Source of the DNA: Triglochin maritima
Taxonomy: Eukaryota; Streptophyta; Magnoliopsida; Alismatales; Juncaginaceae
NCBI GenBank assembly: GCA_963682175.1
Contig: OY821770.1
Span: 16,522,501-16,586,500, forward strand
Length of the DNA: 64,000 nt
Direction of reading: 5' to 3'
The notes under the pieces were generated by a model. The model saw only the letters and a list, made by a program, of their open reading frames with translations, did not search any database and was not told the DNA's origin. Positions 49,795 to 62,156 of this stretch are shown here, piece by piece. Within the stretch, counting starts at the first letter, position 1; each line of letters opens with the position of its first letter. A program made the translations under genes and the position numbers.

Positions 49795-51261
49795 TTTTCT
49801 ACAAAATAAATCATATAGGATTTTAATGCCAATTTTTATGTTTATTATACATACATACAAATGTAAATGTTGCAAATAAAAAAAATTGTTCATAAATGCA
49901 ACAATACAAGATCCCATTAATTGTAATAGACTAGCTAAGGGCTATCGAATACATTACAACATCAAGGTAAGAAAAACATTTTCTAATCACAACCTTTTTG
50001 AATTTTAGCAATATTAGCATCTTCAAACTCTTGTGATTCTTGTCGTTTTAATTATGAGGGAATGCGACCTATCCTCGTAAGAAAAACTTTTTCCCAAAAC
50101 CGAGCGAGGGCTCTAGGTAATGTTAAGAAAACTTATTTTCATTTGATACGAGATACGTTTATCCATTGTATTCACAACTAAACATACTTGGGGTTCACTA
50201 GGGTGAAACACACCTCATACATTTAATCGTGGCACAACAACAGACAACCATTATATCTCCCACTATTCCCAAAGATAGAGGGAGCTATCTCCCGCTAAGG
50301 GCGAGCAGAGTATCCCTCAATCAATGGCTGCTAGTGGATGAAATAAGAAGGAAATTATTCTTAATTTTTGTTGGACAATTTCATATATTTACATGTGATT
50401 TGGAATTTTAGGTTATCATGCATATTAATATTCATACACATCCTAACATTCACCACATTCATCACATGCATAACAGAAATTAAAAACAGAAATTAAACAT
50501 TCACACAATCCACATCGTGTGAGTTTATATGTTCCCTTCGATCCTCGATCCTCGATCGATGTGCTACAGCGGTGACTTCCTCTTGCACCGGAGATGTAGA
50601 TTTTACAGAAAATAAACATGCTCCTCACATTCGATAAAAACCGACTAGTGCAAGTCCTATGTAAAACCTCTCATATGCATAAGCAATTATCTAAAAGATG
50701 GAAATAGAGAATTTGGCTTTTACATACATAAGCCCCTGTATTATAACAATTATAAACATTCATAGGCGCTGATTTGGAACATATAAACTCACAATTCCTG
50801 CAAAAAACAACTCGAGCATCCATGCACGCAATATCGCTATAAACTATCCACCCTAGTTTATCAAGCATCTAGAATCTCAAACAATTCTTTGAAAAACATT
50901 TTGAAATCCATTAAAAACGTTTTTCATGCATCCATAGTTCAAAAATTAATGATGAACCGCTGTCCATCCAATTTCCAATGGAAAGATGAACCGCAGTTTT
51001 TTCGGTTTCGTTGATTCTCTTACAAAATAATCGTTTATACTTAAAACGAAATTATTGCAAGTTAGACAAATGTCTAAATCTTAATTCTAATAATTACATG
51101 ACATGTTTTAAAATACTTAAAATATTCAGAATGAATTGTTATGGAGAATTACATCAACAAACATTCGTAGACCGAAAAAACCGGTAAATCGAATTGTTTA
51201 AATCCTAGATGGTAAACTAAATTCGTTTACAACCTTAAATCATGAGAAAATTGAACCCTAA
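49795..51261 (-). mobile_element. Copia leader between the primer-binding site and gag
   Basis: About 1.5 kb, AT-rich, with no ORF of note. Long leaders are common in this type of copia element. Nothing else is recognisable. Confidence 0.6.
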
Positions 51262-51273
51262 GCTCTGATACCA
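51262..51273 (-). other. Primer-binding site (initiator tRNA-Met)
   Basis: The minus strand has TGGTATCAGAGC one base after the 5' LTR end (CCTACA). This is the standard 12-nt match to the 3' end of plant initiator tRNA-Met. Confidence 0.95.
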
Positions 51274-51274
51274 C

Positions 51275-53280
51275 TGTAGGATTTCATGTTTAATTGTACA
51301 TATTTATTTTCGAAATTTTTATGCACAATAAGGATCAATTTACAATTTTCTATGATTTATTTCATGCATGCATCAATTTTTTTCAATAACTAGTTTCAAA
51401 ACTTTATTAAAACAAATATGGGCTCCAAAATTCATACCTAAAAGTTATCTAAAACTTCTTGAAGGTTCGGAGACGTTGGGGATGCTCCTCGCTGCGCCGG
51501 ATGCCTCCGAGTATTCACCAAACTCTAAACAAGATCGGAGAGAGGGAAGCTAGTCTCTCAATCTCCGATAGTGTTTAGAATCCAATTGCTAACCCCTCTT
51601 TAATTCCCTTGAGAAGATGATCTCTTAAGAACTAAAACTAAACTTAAGAATTAAGGGATTTTTGTGGAGAATTATGGAGAGAGAATTTTTGCATGAGAAA
51701 GCAATGAACGAATTAAGGAGGTAATGAGATAAACTTGTATTTATAAGTTCTCTCCAAATTACCTATTCATGTGCAACCTCTTGCCCATGATTTCATGCAA
51801 AATTCCATCTAACCATCCATTATTTAATAATAAATAATATTAGCCACGAATTAAATCAATTATGGATCAATTCCATGCATGATCTAATTAATTCTTAAAT
51901 TAATTCTGCATTAACCGTCTGGACCGGTCGACCGTTTGGAGGTTCGGTCGACCGTTCGTAATAGGAATTATTCCATCGCTATGTTCGGTCGACCGACCGA
52001 TGACATTCGGTCGACCGTTCGAACAGATGAAAATTCCCTGTTATCGGTCGAGACATGTCCGGTCGACCGTGCCCTATCGGTCGACCGTTTACTGCTAACC
52101 GGTCGACCGTTGGAGCACTGTTCTTCAGACTTGTCAAATTTCGGTTTAACCCCTACAAAATTTGACATTTCGGGATTAGTAGTAAATTCACAACTTATGT
52201 AACATATTATCCTATGTAATGATCAATCATTACACCCCATAACATTTACATCACATATGAATTTAATTTAGATTCTAATTATGTTATTAATCAAAACATA
52301 ATTTTGATTTTGCTTGTTCACCCCATGTGTCATATTTTCTACATGAAACCCGACACATCTTATGAACTTAAAATCCCCATTTCTTGTTTCCCAGTTTTGT
52401 GGTGTGACCTATGGGAGGATCTAAACTAAGTTGGCAGTGATATTAAGAGCTTAATATCACAAGCTATAAGCGGTATCTAGCTACACATTATAGCTCCCAA
52501 TTAGTTAGATGTCTTAATTCCACTCGAACCAAAACCCGATCCATTTAGTGATGGAGTGCACCACTTGTGTCCGTCCCTTGCCTCATGATATTAAGAATAC
52601 ACACAAAGTAGTATTGTGTCATCTTTGTATTAGTATTCATTTCTTGATCTCTTCAAGCTAGTTATAAATATGTGACTTAACTCAAATCACATTGTGCACA
52701 TTATAACTTTGCTTTATCAAGGGGCCCACTAATATCATCACTCAATTAAGAGGGGCAATGATAATCTTTTGACTAACTATCTTCTCCAACAAAAGTTATG
52801 TTTAACCAACTAATGCCTTTACACTACACTCATCGATAGCTCAATACACTAGTCTAATGAAGAACTCCTTAAGCGATCAGATATAAGTCTCATATCAAAG
52901 GACCAAGGACTTAGTAAAATATTAATGACACAGAAACACATTCCTATAATATTTTACTTGTTAGGTCAATTCGGTATACAAAAGTACTATTTTCCTCTTT
53001 TGTGTACCCGTGTTGTCACTCACTTGTAGAGCTAAAATGATCTATGACCAACACGACAATCTTAACTCGGTAATTAATGTCCCATGTTAATTACCATGAT
53101 TTCGAATATCTTTTGTTTTTTGTAAACCAATATCTTTTAGAGGTCTACGGTTAAGGACCAAGAACCTCTTCCTCAACACTTCCAAAAGACGAATAACATA
53201 AACAAGGAACAAAATGATTTCTCATTCAATTCATAATAATTGACAGTTAAAAGTAAAACTTTTAGAACACATTCCCTTCA
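51275..53280 (-). mobile_element. 5' LTR of the copia element
   Basis: Same tips as the 3' LTR, starting at 53280 on the minus strand and ending at 51275 beside the primer-binding site. TATA lies near 51740. It lacks the 44 bp that hold two palindromes in the 3' LTR; the remaining seven exact cores are at 51925-52109. Confidence 0.95.
51925..52109. promoter_or_regulatory. Palindrome array in the copia 5' LTR
   Basis: Seven exact GGTCGACC cores. Pair spacers are 10, 12, 5 and 12 bp. The first pair joins the outer sites of two former pairs across the 44-bp deletion, yet keeps the 10-bp spacer. Confidence 0.8.
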
Positions 53281-53284
53281 AAAC

Positions 53285-53955
53285 TGTTAGATCCTAACTC
53301 TTCTTAATGCCTAATTGTGTTTAGGGGAGGTTTATAGAAGATTGAGATGGACGACTGAGATGGATTGAGGAGATTTGTATATAAGGTTCGGATTTCTCTC
53401 TCTCACTTCTCTCTCTCTCTCGCGTGCATTTCTCTCTCTCACTCTCATTTCCTTCCATGTTCCAGCCAGAGAAGTTGTGAGGTGTGATCGACGACACCCG
53501 GAGAGGCTCGGAAGGTTGCCGTAGTTGAGGAGATCATGTTCGTGAAGTTCACCGAAGAAGGAGTGCGTGGAGAAGCTCGCTGTGGTTCTTCAAAGACTTC
53601 TTTAAGCCTTAAGGTATGTCAAACTTGCTTTTATGCTCACCTATTATTAGTGTGGGAGTGGGAGTGGTTGACGGTAGGCCGTATGGCTCGTCGGACATGC
53701 ACAACAGTTTTTATGCACTATAACGGTCGACCGGTGTTTTGGGTTCGGTCGACCGATTGTAGTGTATTTTGGGCAATATCCCTCGCACCGGTCGAACGAT
53801 ACCTTTGAGTGGTCAACCGGTCGTGCATTTTGAGAGAAAGATGGAGGTTCTAGGTACTTTCGATCGGACGGGCCCCCCTTGCCGGTCGGCCAAAAGTACT
53901 ATTGTAGGTCGGTTGGGGCATTAACCATCCAAACGGTCGACCGCCTGTTTGACTC
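53285..53955 (+). mobile_element. Truncated 5' LTR of the chromovirus
   Basis: It starts TGTTAGATCCTAACTC and aligns with 62157-62832 of the 3' LTR, then breaks at tgtttgactc, where gag-like sequence begins (gagatcg). The last about 1 kb of the LTR, the primer-binding site and the start of gag are therefore deleted. TATA (tgtatataagg) lies near 53377, followed by a CT microsatellite. Confidence 0.9.
53724..53943. promoter_or_regulatory. Palindrome array in the chromovirus 5' LTR
   Basis: Three exact cores and several variants. Pair spacers are 12 (53724 with 53746), 11 and 12 bp. In contrast to the copia LTRs the array is downstream of the TATA box, in the transcribed part. Confidence 0.8.
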
Positions 53956-55302
53956 GAGATCGTAGCACCAGTGATGAGGTGGGTGAGGGGAGCAGGGAGG
54001 AGGAGTGGAGGACGCTCCACGACACGCTGGGTTGATTGGGTGAGTTTCTAGAGCGCCAATCTGCCCAGGCTGAGCAGGGAGGAGCAGGTGCGGTACTGGA
54101 TCGGTTCATGCGTCATCATCCCCCATCCTTTGATGGTCGTGGCGACCCTGAGGCAGCAGAGGATTGGGTCTTTAAGATCTAGAAGATTTTCCGGGCGATA
54201 GGATGCCCTCCTGAGAGGAAGGTGGATCTGACCACCTACGTGTTGGACGGCGGCGCAACCAACTGGTGGAGGTCTACTTCTGCTGTGGTTTTCGAGGACA
54301 GTGGGGAGTTAAGCTGGGCGGATTTCCTAGCGGATTTCAACCAGCAGTATTTTCCACAGCACGCCCGTGACAGGAAGAGGGAGGAGTTCCTAGCTTTAGA
54401 GCAGAGGGACATGACTCTAGCGGCCTACATCAGCAAATTTCACGCTTTAGAGAGATATTGTCCAGAGATCTACGTGACACAAGAGCAGAGGGCTTGGAAG
54501 TTTGTGCGTGGTCTAAGGTCACAGTTCAGGGCCCGTGTCACTATGAGCATGCCACAGACGTTAGCTGACGCTGTGAAGTTTGCGACCATCATGGATCAGG
54601 ATAGCCAGGAGATCGAGGAGTGTAGGAGGTCGCAGGTGAAGGTCAGAGTGCGTTCGGGGAGTCAGTTGTCAGGGAATCCGGGCAAGAGGCCACAGATTGA
54701 CGGAGGTGGAGCACCGTATGCTGGGCAGTACAGGCAGTGTGGTGGAGTCCATCCAGGACGCGGTTGCGGGCCCCGTTCTGGTGCTTGTCATGGTTGTGGT
54801 CAGCTGGGTCACTTTATTCGTTCTAGCCGGAGTAGGCCAGGTGGGCCCATTATTCGATCGGGATCATCCACAACTGGTGGAGCTAGACCGAGTCGTTTAG
54901 CAGCACCACCCCAGTAAGGGAAGAGAGCCAGACGCGTGTTCACCATCCAGGCAGAGGAGGCTAGACATGCCAGCACGGTGGTGGAAGGTACGCTACTCGT
55001 TGATGATTTGGTAGCTAGGGCGTTTTTTGACTTTGTGGCCACACACTTGTTTATTTATGAGCAGTTTGCGAGCGTGTTAGGACGTACCCCTGTGATATTG
55101 ACTGCCACTTCGGAAGTCAGCACACCCTTGGGTTTGGTGGGCACTGTGGGGAGATTTCTTCCCGGCGCCACGATTGCTTTGGCAGACCAAGAATTTCCGG
55201 CTGACCTGGTCTTGCTACCGATAGTAGACTTTGTCGTTATACTTGGGATGGATTGGTTGTCCCAGTACGATGTTCGAGTCTTATGCCGGGATAAGAAGCT
55301 TT
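53956..55302 (+). pseudogene. Chromovirus gag and protease
   Basis: Gag reads RFMRHHPPSFDGRGDPEAAE (54105 on), a stop at about 54179, then an open part from 54222 with WADFLADFNQQYFPQHARD and YCPEIYVTQEQRAWKFVRGL. The zinc knuckle CHGCGQLGHFIRSS has Ser (AGC at 54825-54827) in place of its last Cys. After an in-frame TAA at 54915 the retropepsin (RVP_2) follows in the same frame, with VILGMDWLSQYD. Its active site, normally D-S/T-G-A, is D-F-V-A (55029-55037), so it is inactive. The frame runs into the solo LTR at 55303. Confidence 0.9.
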
Positions 55303-57339
55303 TGAAGGGAATATGTTCTAAAAGTTTTACTTTTAAATGTCAATTGTTATGAATTGAATGAGAAATCATTTTGTTCCTTGTTTATGTTATTGTCTTTTAG
55401 AAGTGTTAAGGAAGAGGCTCTTGGTCCTTAACCGTAGAGCTCTAAAAGATATTGGTTTACATAAAACAAAAGATATTCGCAATCATGGTAATTAACATGG
55501 GACATTAATTACCGAGTTAAGATTGTCGTGTTGGTTGTAGATCATTGTTGCTCTACAAGTGAGTGACAACACGGGTACACAAAAGAGGAAGATATTACTT
55601 TTGTATACTGAAGAGACCTAATAAGTAAAATATTATAGAAATGTGTTTCTGTGTCATTAATATTTTACTGTGTCCTTGGTCCTTTGATATGAGACTTATA
55701 TCCGATCACTTAAGAAATGCTTGATTAGACTAATGTCTTAAGCTATCGATAAGTGTAGTGTAAAGGCATTGGTTGATGAAGTATGACTTTCGTTGGAAAA
55801 GATAGTTAGTCAAAAGATTATCATTGCCCCTCTTAATTGAGTGATGATATTAGTGGGCTCCTTGATAAAGCAAAGTTATAATGTGCACAATGTGATTTGA
55901 GTTAAGTCACATATTTATAACTAGCTTAAATAGATCAAGAAATGAATACTAATACAAAGATGACACAATACTACTTTGTGTGTATTCTTAATATCATGAG
56001 GCAAGGGACGGACACAAGTGGTGCACTCCATCACTAAATGGATCGGGTTTTGATTCAAGTGGAATTAAGACATCTAACTAATTGGGAGCTATAATGTGTA
56101 GCTAGATACCACTTATAGCTTGTGATATTAAGTTATTAATATCACTGCCAACTTAGTTTAGATCCTCCCATAGGTCACACCACAAAACTGGGAAACGAGA
56201 AATGGGGATTTTGAGTTCATAAGATGTGTCGGGTTTCATGTAGAAAATATGACACATGGGGTGAACAAGCAAAATCAAACTTGTGTTGTGATTAATAACA
56301 TAATTAGAATCTAAATTAAATTCATTTGTGATGTAAATATTATGGGGTGTAATGATTTATCATTACGTAGGATAATATGTTACATAAGTTATGAATTTAC
56401 TACTAATCCCGAAATGTCAAATTTTGTAGGGGTTAAACCAAAATTTGACAAGTCTGCAGTACTGTGCACAAACGATCAACTGGTTAACAGTAAACGGTCA
56501 ACCGAACGTGCACGGTCGACCGGACACGTCTCGACCGATAACAGGGAATTATCGTCTGTTCGGAACGGTCGACCGAATCTATCGGTCGGTCGACCGAACA
56601 TTGCGATGAAATATTTTATTGTTGCGAGCGGTCGACCGAATGTCGAACAGTCGACCGAAACTTGGTTCGAGCAGTCGACCGAACCTCCAAACGGTCGACC
56701 GGTCCAGACGGTTTTATGCAGAATTAATTAGATCATGCATGGAATTGGTCCATAATTGATTTAATTCGTGGCTGAGATTATTTGTTAGCAAATAATGGAT
56801 GGTTAGATGGAATTTTGCATGAAATCATGGGTAAGAGGTTGCACATGAATAGGTAATTTGGAGAGAACTTATAAATACAAGTTTATCTCATTACCTCAAA
56901 ATTAATTCATTGTTTTTCTCATGCAAAAACTCTCTCCATAATTCTCCACGAAATTTCCTTAATTCTTAAGATTAGTTTTAGTTTTCAGAGATCATCCTCT
57001 CAAGGGAACTAAAGAGGGGTTAGTAATTAGATTCTAAACCTTATTGGAGATTGAGAGGCTAGCTCTTCTCTTTCCAATCTCGTTTAGAGTTTGGTGAATA
57101 CTCGGAGGCAATCCACCGGGCGATTCAACCGTCAACGCGACTCTGGATCTTTGAGAGGTTTTAGAGAACCTCTAGGTATGATCCTCTTTGCAATTGTTTG
57201 TTTATTCTAACGCATGTTAAATAATTAGGATAAACAAATACATGTCTATATGAAAATCGAAGAAAATATGAATACTACGATCCTATATGTTTATAAAATT
57301 TCGAAAATATATACATACTATAGGGCACGAAATCCAACA
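55303..57339 (+). mobile_element. Solo LTR of the copia family, inside the chromovirus
   Basis: 2037 bp from TGAAGGGAATATG to CGAAATCCAACA. The target duplication is gcttt on the left (55298-55302) and gattt on the right (57340-57344), one mismatch. Removing the LTR and one duplicate rejoins the gypsy frame as KKLLIPRQGLPDLL. TATA is near 56868. Similarity to the resident copia LTRs is high but lower than that between those two, so it is an older insertion of the same family. Confidence 0.95.
56495..56701. promoter_or_regulatory. Palindrome array in the solo copia LTR
   Basis: Five exact GGTCGACC cores and several variants (GTCGACCG preceded by CA instead of CG). Pair spacers are 8, 11, 9 and 10 bp, less regular than in the other arrays, upstream of the TATA box. 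Confidence 0.75.
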
Positions 57340-57344
57340 GATTT

Positions 57345-59666
57345 TGATTCCAAGGCAGGGTTTGCCTGATCTGCTGATCAGGGGGGCGAAGGAGAGAGGA
57401 GGTCGGTTGGTAGTTTCTACAGTTAGAGCTCAGAAGTTGATTCAGCAGGGGAGCAGAGCTTTTGTGGCCACTCTATTAGTTTCAGATCTTGAGGTGAGCA
57501 GTTTAGAGGACATCGAGGTAGTCCGGGATTTTCTAGAGGTCTTTTCAGAGATTACTGCCTTGCCGCCTTGCAGGGAGATAGAGTTTGGCATAGATTTGGT
57601 AGCTGGGACCAAACCGCAGTCGAAGGCTCCGTACAAGATGGCACCTACAGAGTTGGCTGAGCTGAAGAAGTAGTTGCAGGTTCTGATGGATATTGGGTTT
57701 ATCCGACCTAGTGTCTCACCTTGGGGTGCGCCGATACTTTTCGTGAAGAAGAAGGATGACTCGTTGCGGATGTGTATAGATTACCGAATGCTGAATAAGG
57801 TTACCGTGAGGAATCAGTATCCTTTGCCCAGGATCGAGGACCTGTTTGACTTGTTGCAGTCACCGAAGGTGTTCTTGAAGATTGATCTACGATCCGGGTA
57901 CCATCAGTTGAGGATCAGAGAGACAGATGTTCAGAAGACAGCTTTCCGGACAAGGTACAGGCACTTTGAGTTTCTGGTGATGCCGTTTGGGTTGACGAAC
58001 GCACTTGCAGCTTTCATGGACATGATGAATAGGACATTTAGTCAGTACCTCGACCGTTTCCTGATTGTCTTCGTGGATGATATCTTGGTCTATTCACCAG
58101 ATATAGAGCAACACCGGGAGCATCTGAGGATTTTACTTGGCATTCTGAGAGATCAGCAGTTGTACGCCAAGTTTTCGAAGTGCGAGTTTTGGCTTCACAG
58201 TGTGACACTTTTGGGGCACATAGTATCGGGAGCTGGGATATTAGTGGATCCAGCGAAGGTCGAGGCAGTGACACAGTGGAGAGCCCCGACGAGTGTGACT
58301 GAGATTAGGAGTTTTGTTGGATTTGCGGGTTATTACCGTCGGTTCATCAAAGTCTTCTTAAGACTTGCTTCACCTCTGACAGCGCTGACGCAGAAAGAAG
58401 TGAAGTTTGTTTGGTCCCAGAAGTGCGAGGATAGTTTCCAGGAACTGAAGAGTCGGTTGAAGACTGCTCCAGTTCTGACTCTTCCCAGTGGCAGCAGAGG
58501 TTTCATGATTTACAGCGACACTTCAAGCGTTGGTTTGGGATGTGTACTGATGCAACACGGGTAGGTAGTGACGTATGCTTCAAGACAACTGAAGGTGCAC
58601 GAGTAGAATTACCCCACTCACGATTTAGAGTTGGCAGCCGTGGTTCATGCTCTGAAGATCTGGCGTCACTATTTTGTATGGTGAGCAGTTTGAAGTCTTC
58701 ACTGATCATCAGAGTCTGAAGTACCTGTTTTCACTGAAGTAGCTGAATATGAGACAATGCAGATGACTCGAGCTGATTTAGGACTTTGATTTCACCATCT
58801 CCTATTATCCGGGGAAGGTGAATTCAGTTGCAGACGCACTTGGCAGGAAAGTTGAGGTGTCAGCTGCGAGTTTGTGCATTCATGAGTGGAGGGTACTCGA
58901 GACTTTGTCAGAGTGGAGGCTGTTCACAGAGAGTTCGGAGGGGGCAGTAATTGTTGGGCTTCGAGTGGAGCCGCAGACTGTCAGTCGAGTTGTTCAGGCT
59001 CAGCACGGTGATGAAGAGTTGACTAGTCTGCTACAGTCAGCTGCCAGGGATGGATCAGACTTCACCATGGGAGTGGATGGAGGTCTGAGGTTCAGGAGTC
59101 GGATCTGGGTGCCGAAGGTCGATGAGCTGAGAGATGATATTATGGAGGAAGCACACCAAGCGAGATATTCCATTCACTCGGGGAGTACAAATATGTATAA
59201 GGACCTGCAGTGGAACTTTTGGTGGAAAGGGATGAAGCATGATGTGGCTGATTTTGTGGCTAGGTGTTTGGTTTATCAATAGGTTAAGATCGAGCACCAG
59301 AGACCAGCAGGACTGGTGCAGAGTATAGAGCTACCTGAGTGGAAATGGAAGCATGTGACGATAGATTTCGTCACCGGGTTGCCGAAGACGAAGAGCTTCC
59401 ATGACGCGATTTGGGTTATAGTCGATCGACTGACCAAGTCGGAACATTTTATGACTATCCAGACTACTCTACCTTTGGAGGGTCTGGCGAGGCTGTATAT
59501 CGAGGAGATTCTCAGACTGCATGGGGTGCCAGTGAGTATCATTTCGGATCGAGATCCGAGGCTCACCTCCAGATTCTGGGGAAGTTTGCAGTAGGCTTTG
59601 GGAACTCGGCTGAAGTTCAGTACAACATTTCATCCGCAGACTGATGGTCAGTCCGTGAGGACTATT
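57345..59666 (+). pseudogene. Chromovirus RT, RNase H and integrase (N part)
   Basis: RT has [64 protein letters not shown] and FVDDILVYS. RNase H has [20 protein letters not shown] and SRQLKVHE. The integrase zinc-binding region has EEAHQARYSIHSG and ARCLVYQ, the last Cys of HHCC being Tyr. The core has [23 protein letters not shown] and [14 protein letters not shown]. The catalytic Glu of the DDE triad, expected after QTDGQS, is Val (GTG at 59655-59657). Stops occur at 57671, 58562, about 58604, 59280 and 59592, with a frameshift near 58680. Sequence motifs place it in the Tekay/Del chromoviruses. Confidence 0.95.
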
Positions 59667-59900
59667 TGTTAGGATCTATGACCCTCTAATCAATAGAAAA
59701 ATGCGGAATTAAAAATACTAATCGAAGGATTAAGGAAGAGACAATTGCAAACCACAAATTCGTCGACACCGGAGTTTAGAGAGGTTCGGCACCCACACCC
59801 GGGTCCTAGTCCTCCTCGCAAGCCTCGCTCGATCCCCCGAGCCTCGCTTACGGTTCCACTAACCGATCTCCGTTCCGGGCCGAGACCAACGCCGTTTACA

Positions 59901-60282
59901 ACACCGAGCCTCGCGAACAATCTCGCCTCGCTCGTGTCTCCTCTCACAACCCGAGAGGGAGCTTCCTCGAAGCTTTACAACTTGGTGATTCTTGAATAAG
60001 GAATTGGAATCACAATCTAACTAACACTCTATACTTGAGCACACTTGGATATGATATGGAATTGGATATGCAAGTGGTGAAGTTTAGGTACAACACCGAG
60101 CCTCGCGAACAATCTCGCCTCGCTCGTGTCTCCTCTCACAACCCGAGAGGGAGCTTCCTCGAAGCTTTACAACTTGGTGATTCTTGAATAAGGAATTGGA
60201 ATCACAATCTAACTAACACTCTATACTTGAGCACACTTGGATATGATATGGAATTGGATATGCAAGTGGTGAAGTTTAGGCT
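59901..60282. repeat. 192-bp tandem duplication within the solo LTR
   Basis: acaccgagcctcgcgaacaa occurs at 59901 and again at 60093. The intervening 192 bp, through the ggatatgcaagtggtgaag segment, are repeated almost without change. The other LTRs of the family have one copy, so this is a recent local event. Confidence 0.9.
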
Positions 60283-60488
60283 TGAGTGTTGTGGATTGAG
60301 AGCTTGAAGATGGAGAGGATTTGGCTTTGAGTATTGGATAGATAGGAAGTGTTCAAGATCTTCAAAGCAACCAAATGAGGTCCTATTTATAAGCCTTCAA
60401 GCTCATCTAGCCGTTTGGGAGTTGGTGGGGAATGGACCAATGAGAAAGCAAGATGTGACTTAAGCTCGGCCAGAAATCGAGACAGATT

Positions 60489-61065
60489 TGGTCGACCGTT
60501 ATCCACACGGTAGTCCGAAACATTGGTCTGAACAAAGAACTCGGTTGACCGATTATGTATCGGATCACCGTTCACCAACCTCCAGTAGCTTTTATCTATT
60601 TAGCCCTAATTAAATTCGGTTCACCGAAGTCCATTCGGTTCACTGTTCCAAGGTGGACAGTAGAATTGATTGGGCTCTGATCTACTCAAGTTCGGTTGAC
60701 CGTGTATACTTCGGTATACCGAAGTAGCGCGGGAATTGCGCTGACAAAGCGTGGGAGATTGGTTTACCGATAACGGTCAAGTTAAATAGCCGTTGGTCTC
60801 CTAAAGCAATATGATTCGGTTGACCGAATGAAGTTCGGTGTACCGAATATGGATAAGTCAATTTGGCTTTAGGTCAAGATTTAAATACGACCGTTGGAGC
60901 AAAGTCCAAAACCGGTCCAGGTTAATTCGGTCTACCGAAGGCGGTTCGGTATACCGAGGTGGTTATTCCAGGGAACACCTAAAGGATTCTACACGGTTGA
61001 CCGCAAGGTGTTCGGTGGACCGAACTCTACAAGATTCGGTTTACCGAGAAGGGTTCGGTTAACCG
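60489..61065. promoter_or_regulatory. Paired GGT-NN-ACC palindrome array with 19-bp period
   Basis: At least 16 sites of the form CGGT-NN-ACCG lie in 580 bp, with centre dinucleotides CG, TG, TC, AT, TT, GT, CT, GG and TA. They form eight pairs, and every pair has a spacer of exactly 9 bp; examples start near 60693/60712, 60816/60835, 60927/60946, 60994/61013 and 61037/61056. Spacer sequences are unrelated. The array is in U3. Confidence 0.85.
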
Positions 61066-61376
61066 TGGGGATACGGGACAGAATCCTAATGTGCTCAAGT
61101 TTACATTAATCCTTAGGACTCAAATTATACTACATTACATATTGGTCCAAAGCTTGATTACATGTCTTGAGTCTTTATCTTCTTGTCCCCAAGCTCCTTA
61201 GCTTGATTCTTCATCAACCTATTAAGAATATCGCAAGTGCACGAATATATATGCAATGCATGTATTCATGTTTGCTTACTTTGATTGTCTAGGTTGATTG
61301 ATTAAATATAGATTAAGATTAGATTACTTAATCATCAAAACTAAATAAAGATTAAGGCTAAAAAGCCAACACTATT

Positions 61377-62123
61377 CAGATGCTAGAGGATATGCTGAGA
61401 GCTTGCACTCTGGATTGGGCAGGGCATTGAGATGACCACCTGTCGTTAATCGAGTTTGCCTACAACAACAGTTACTATGCGAGTATTGGGATGACGTCGT
61501 ACGAGGCTTTGTACAGGAGACCTTGCAGATCACCGGTATGCTGGAGTGAGGTAGGTAAGAGACAGTTTGTCGGGCCTGAGATTGTGCAGATGTATGTTGA
61601 GAAAGTTGACATGATCAGGCAGAGACTAGCGATAGCTCAGAGCAGGCAGAAGAGCTACGTGGATCGGTGTAGGTGTGTGCTGATTTTTTTGGTTGGCGAT
61701 CATGTCTTTCTGAAGATCTCACCATCTCGTAGGGTGATGAGATTCGGGAAGAAGGGGAAACTCAGTCCGAGGTATATTGGGTCGTTTGAGATATTAGACC
61801 AAGTTGGAGAGGTTGCCTACCGGATTGCGCTACCACCACAGTTTTTTGGTCTTCATAACGTCTTCCACGTTTCGATGTTGAGGAAGTACGTAGCAGACCC
61901 TTCTCATGTGATCCAGATTGAGGTTCCAGAGATCCAATAGGATTTGTCTCTTGAAGAGAGACCTATAGAGATTGTGGATCGTATGGAGCACCAGCTCAGA
62001 AGGAAGACCATTCTGATGATCAAGGTCAGGTGGCAGCATCACTGTGAGCGAGAGGCTACTTGGGAGATAGAGGAGGAAGTCCGGAAGTTGTATCCGGAGC
62101 TGTTTGGTAAGCTCTGGATTTAA
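61377..62123 (+). pseudogene. Chromovirus integrase C-terminus and chromodomain
   Basis: The frame continues from the LTR insertion with IQMLEDMLRACTLDW, a Trp-to-stop TGA near 61427, then EFAYNNSYYASIGM, YEALYRRPCRSPVCW, VGDHVFLKISP, KGKLSPRYIGSFEIL and GLHNVFHVSMLRKYV. After a stop at 61938 a chromodomain-like tail follows: PIEIVDRMEHQLRRKTI, IKVRWQHHCEREATWE, and a final TAA at 62121. A chromodomain at the integrase end is the hallmark of chromoviruses and directs integration to marked chromatin. Confidence 0.9.
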
Positions 62124-62143
62124 TTTTGTGGGAGAAATTCTTT

Positions 62144-62156
62144 AAGGAGGGTGGAT
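62144..62156 (+). other. Polypurine tract of the chromovirus
   Basis: AAGGAGGGTGGAT lies directly before the 3' LTR start TGTTAG. Confidence 0.9.

Larger units (their letters stand above)
43591..53280 (-). mobile_element. Nearly complete copia retrotransposon
   Basis: 9690 bp, flanked by an exact duplication, aaact (43586-43590 and 53281-53285). It has two LTRs of 2050 and 2006 bp, a primer-binding site, a 1.5-kb leader, gag-pol and a polypurine tract. By eye the LTRs differ at about 30 positions plus one 44-bp deletion, about 1.5%, so the insertion is recent. Long LTRs and the pol sequence suggest the Angela/Tork branch, but I am not certain of the lineage. The coding region is broken (see gag-pol). 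Confidence 0.95.
59667..61371 (-). mobile_element. SIRE-like solo LTR inside the chromovirus integrase
   Basis: On the minus strand it starts TGTTGGCTTTTTAGCC at 61371 and ends GATCCTAACA at 59667. The exact target duplication is ctatt (59662-59666 and 61372-61376). Without it integrase reads SVRTIQMLEDML. TATA (ggcttataaatagg) is near 60385. It represents the second subfamily (with 4630, 30278 and 31078), in which the palindromes are mostly not GGTCGACC but GGT-NN-ACC. It also contains a tandem duplication in U5. Confidence 0.95.
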
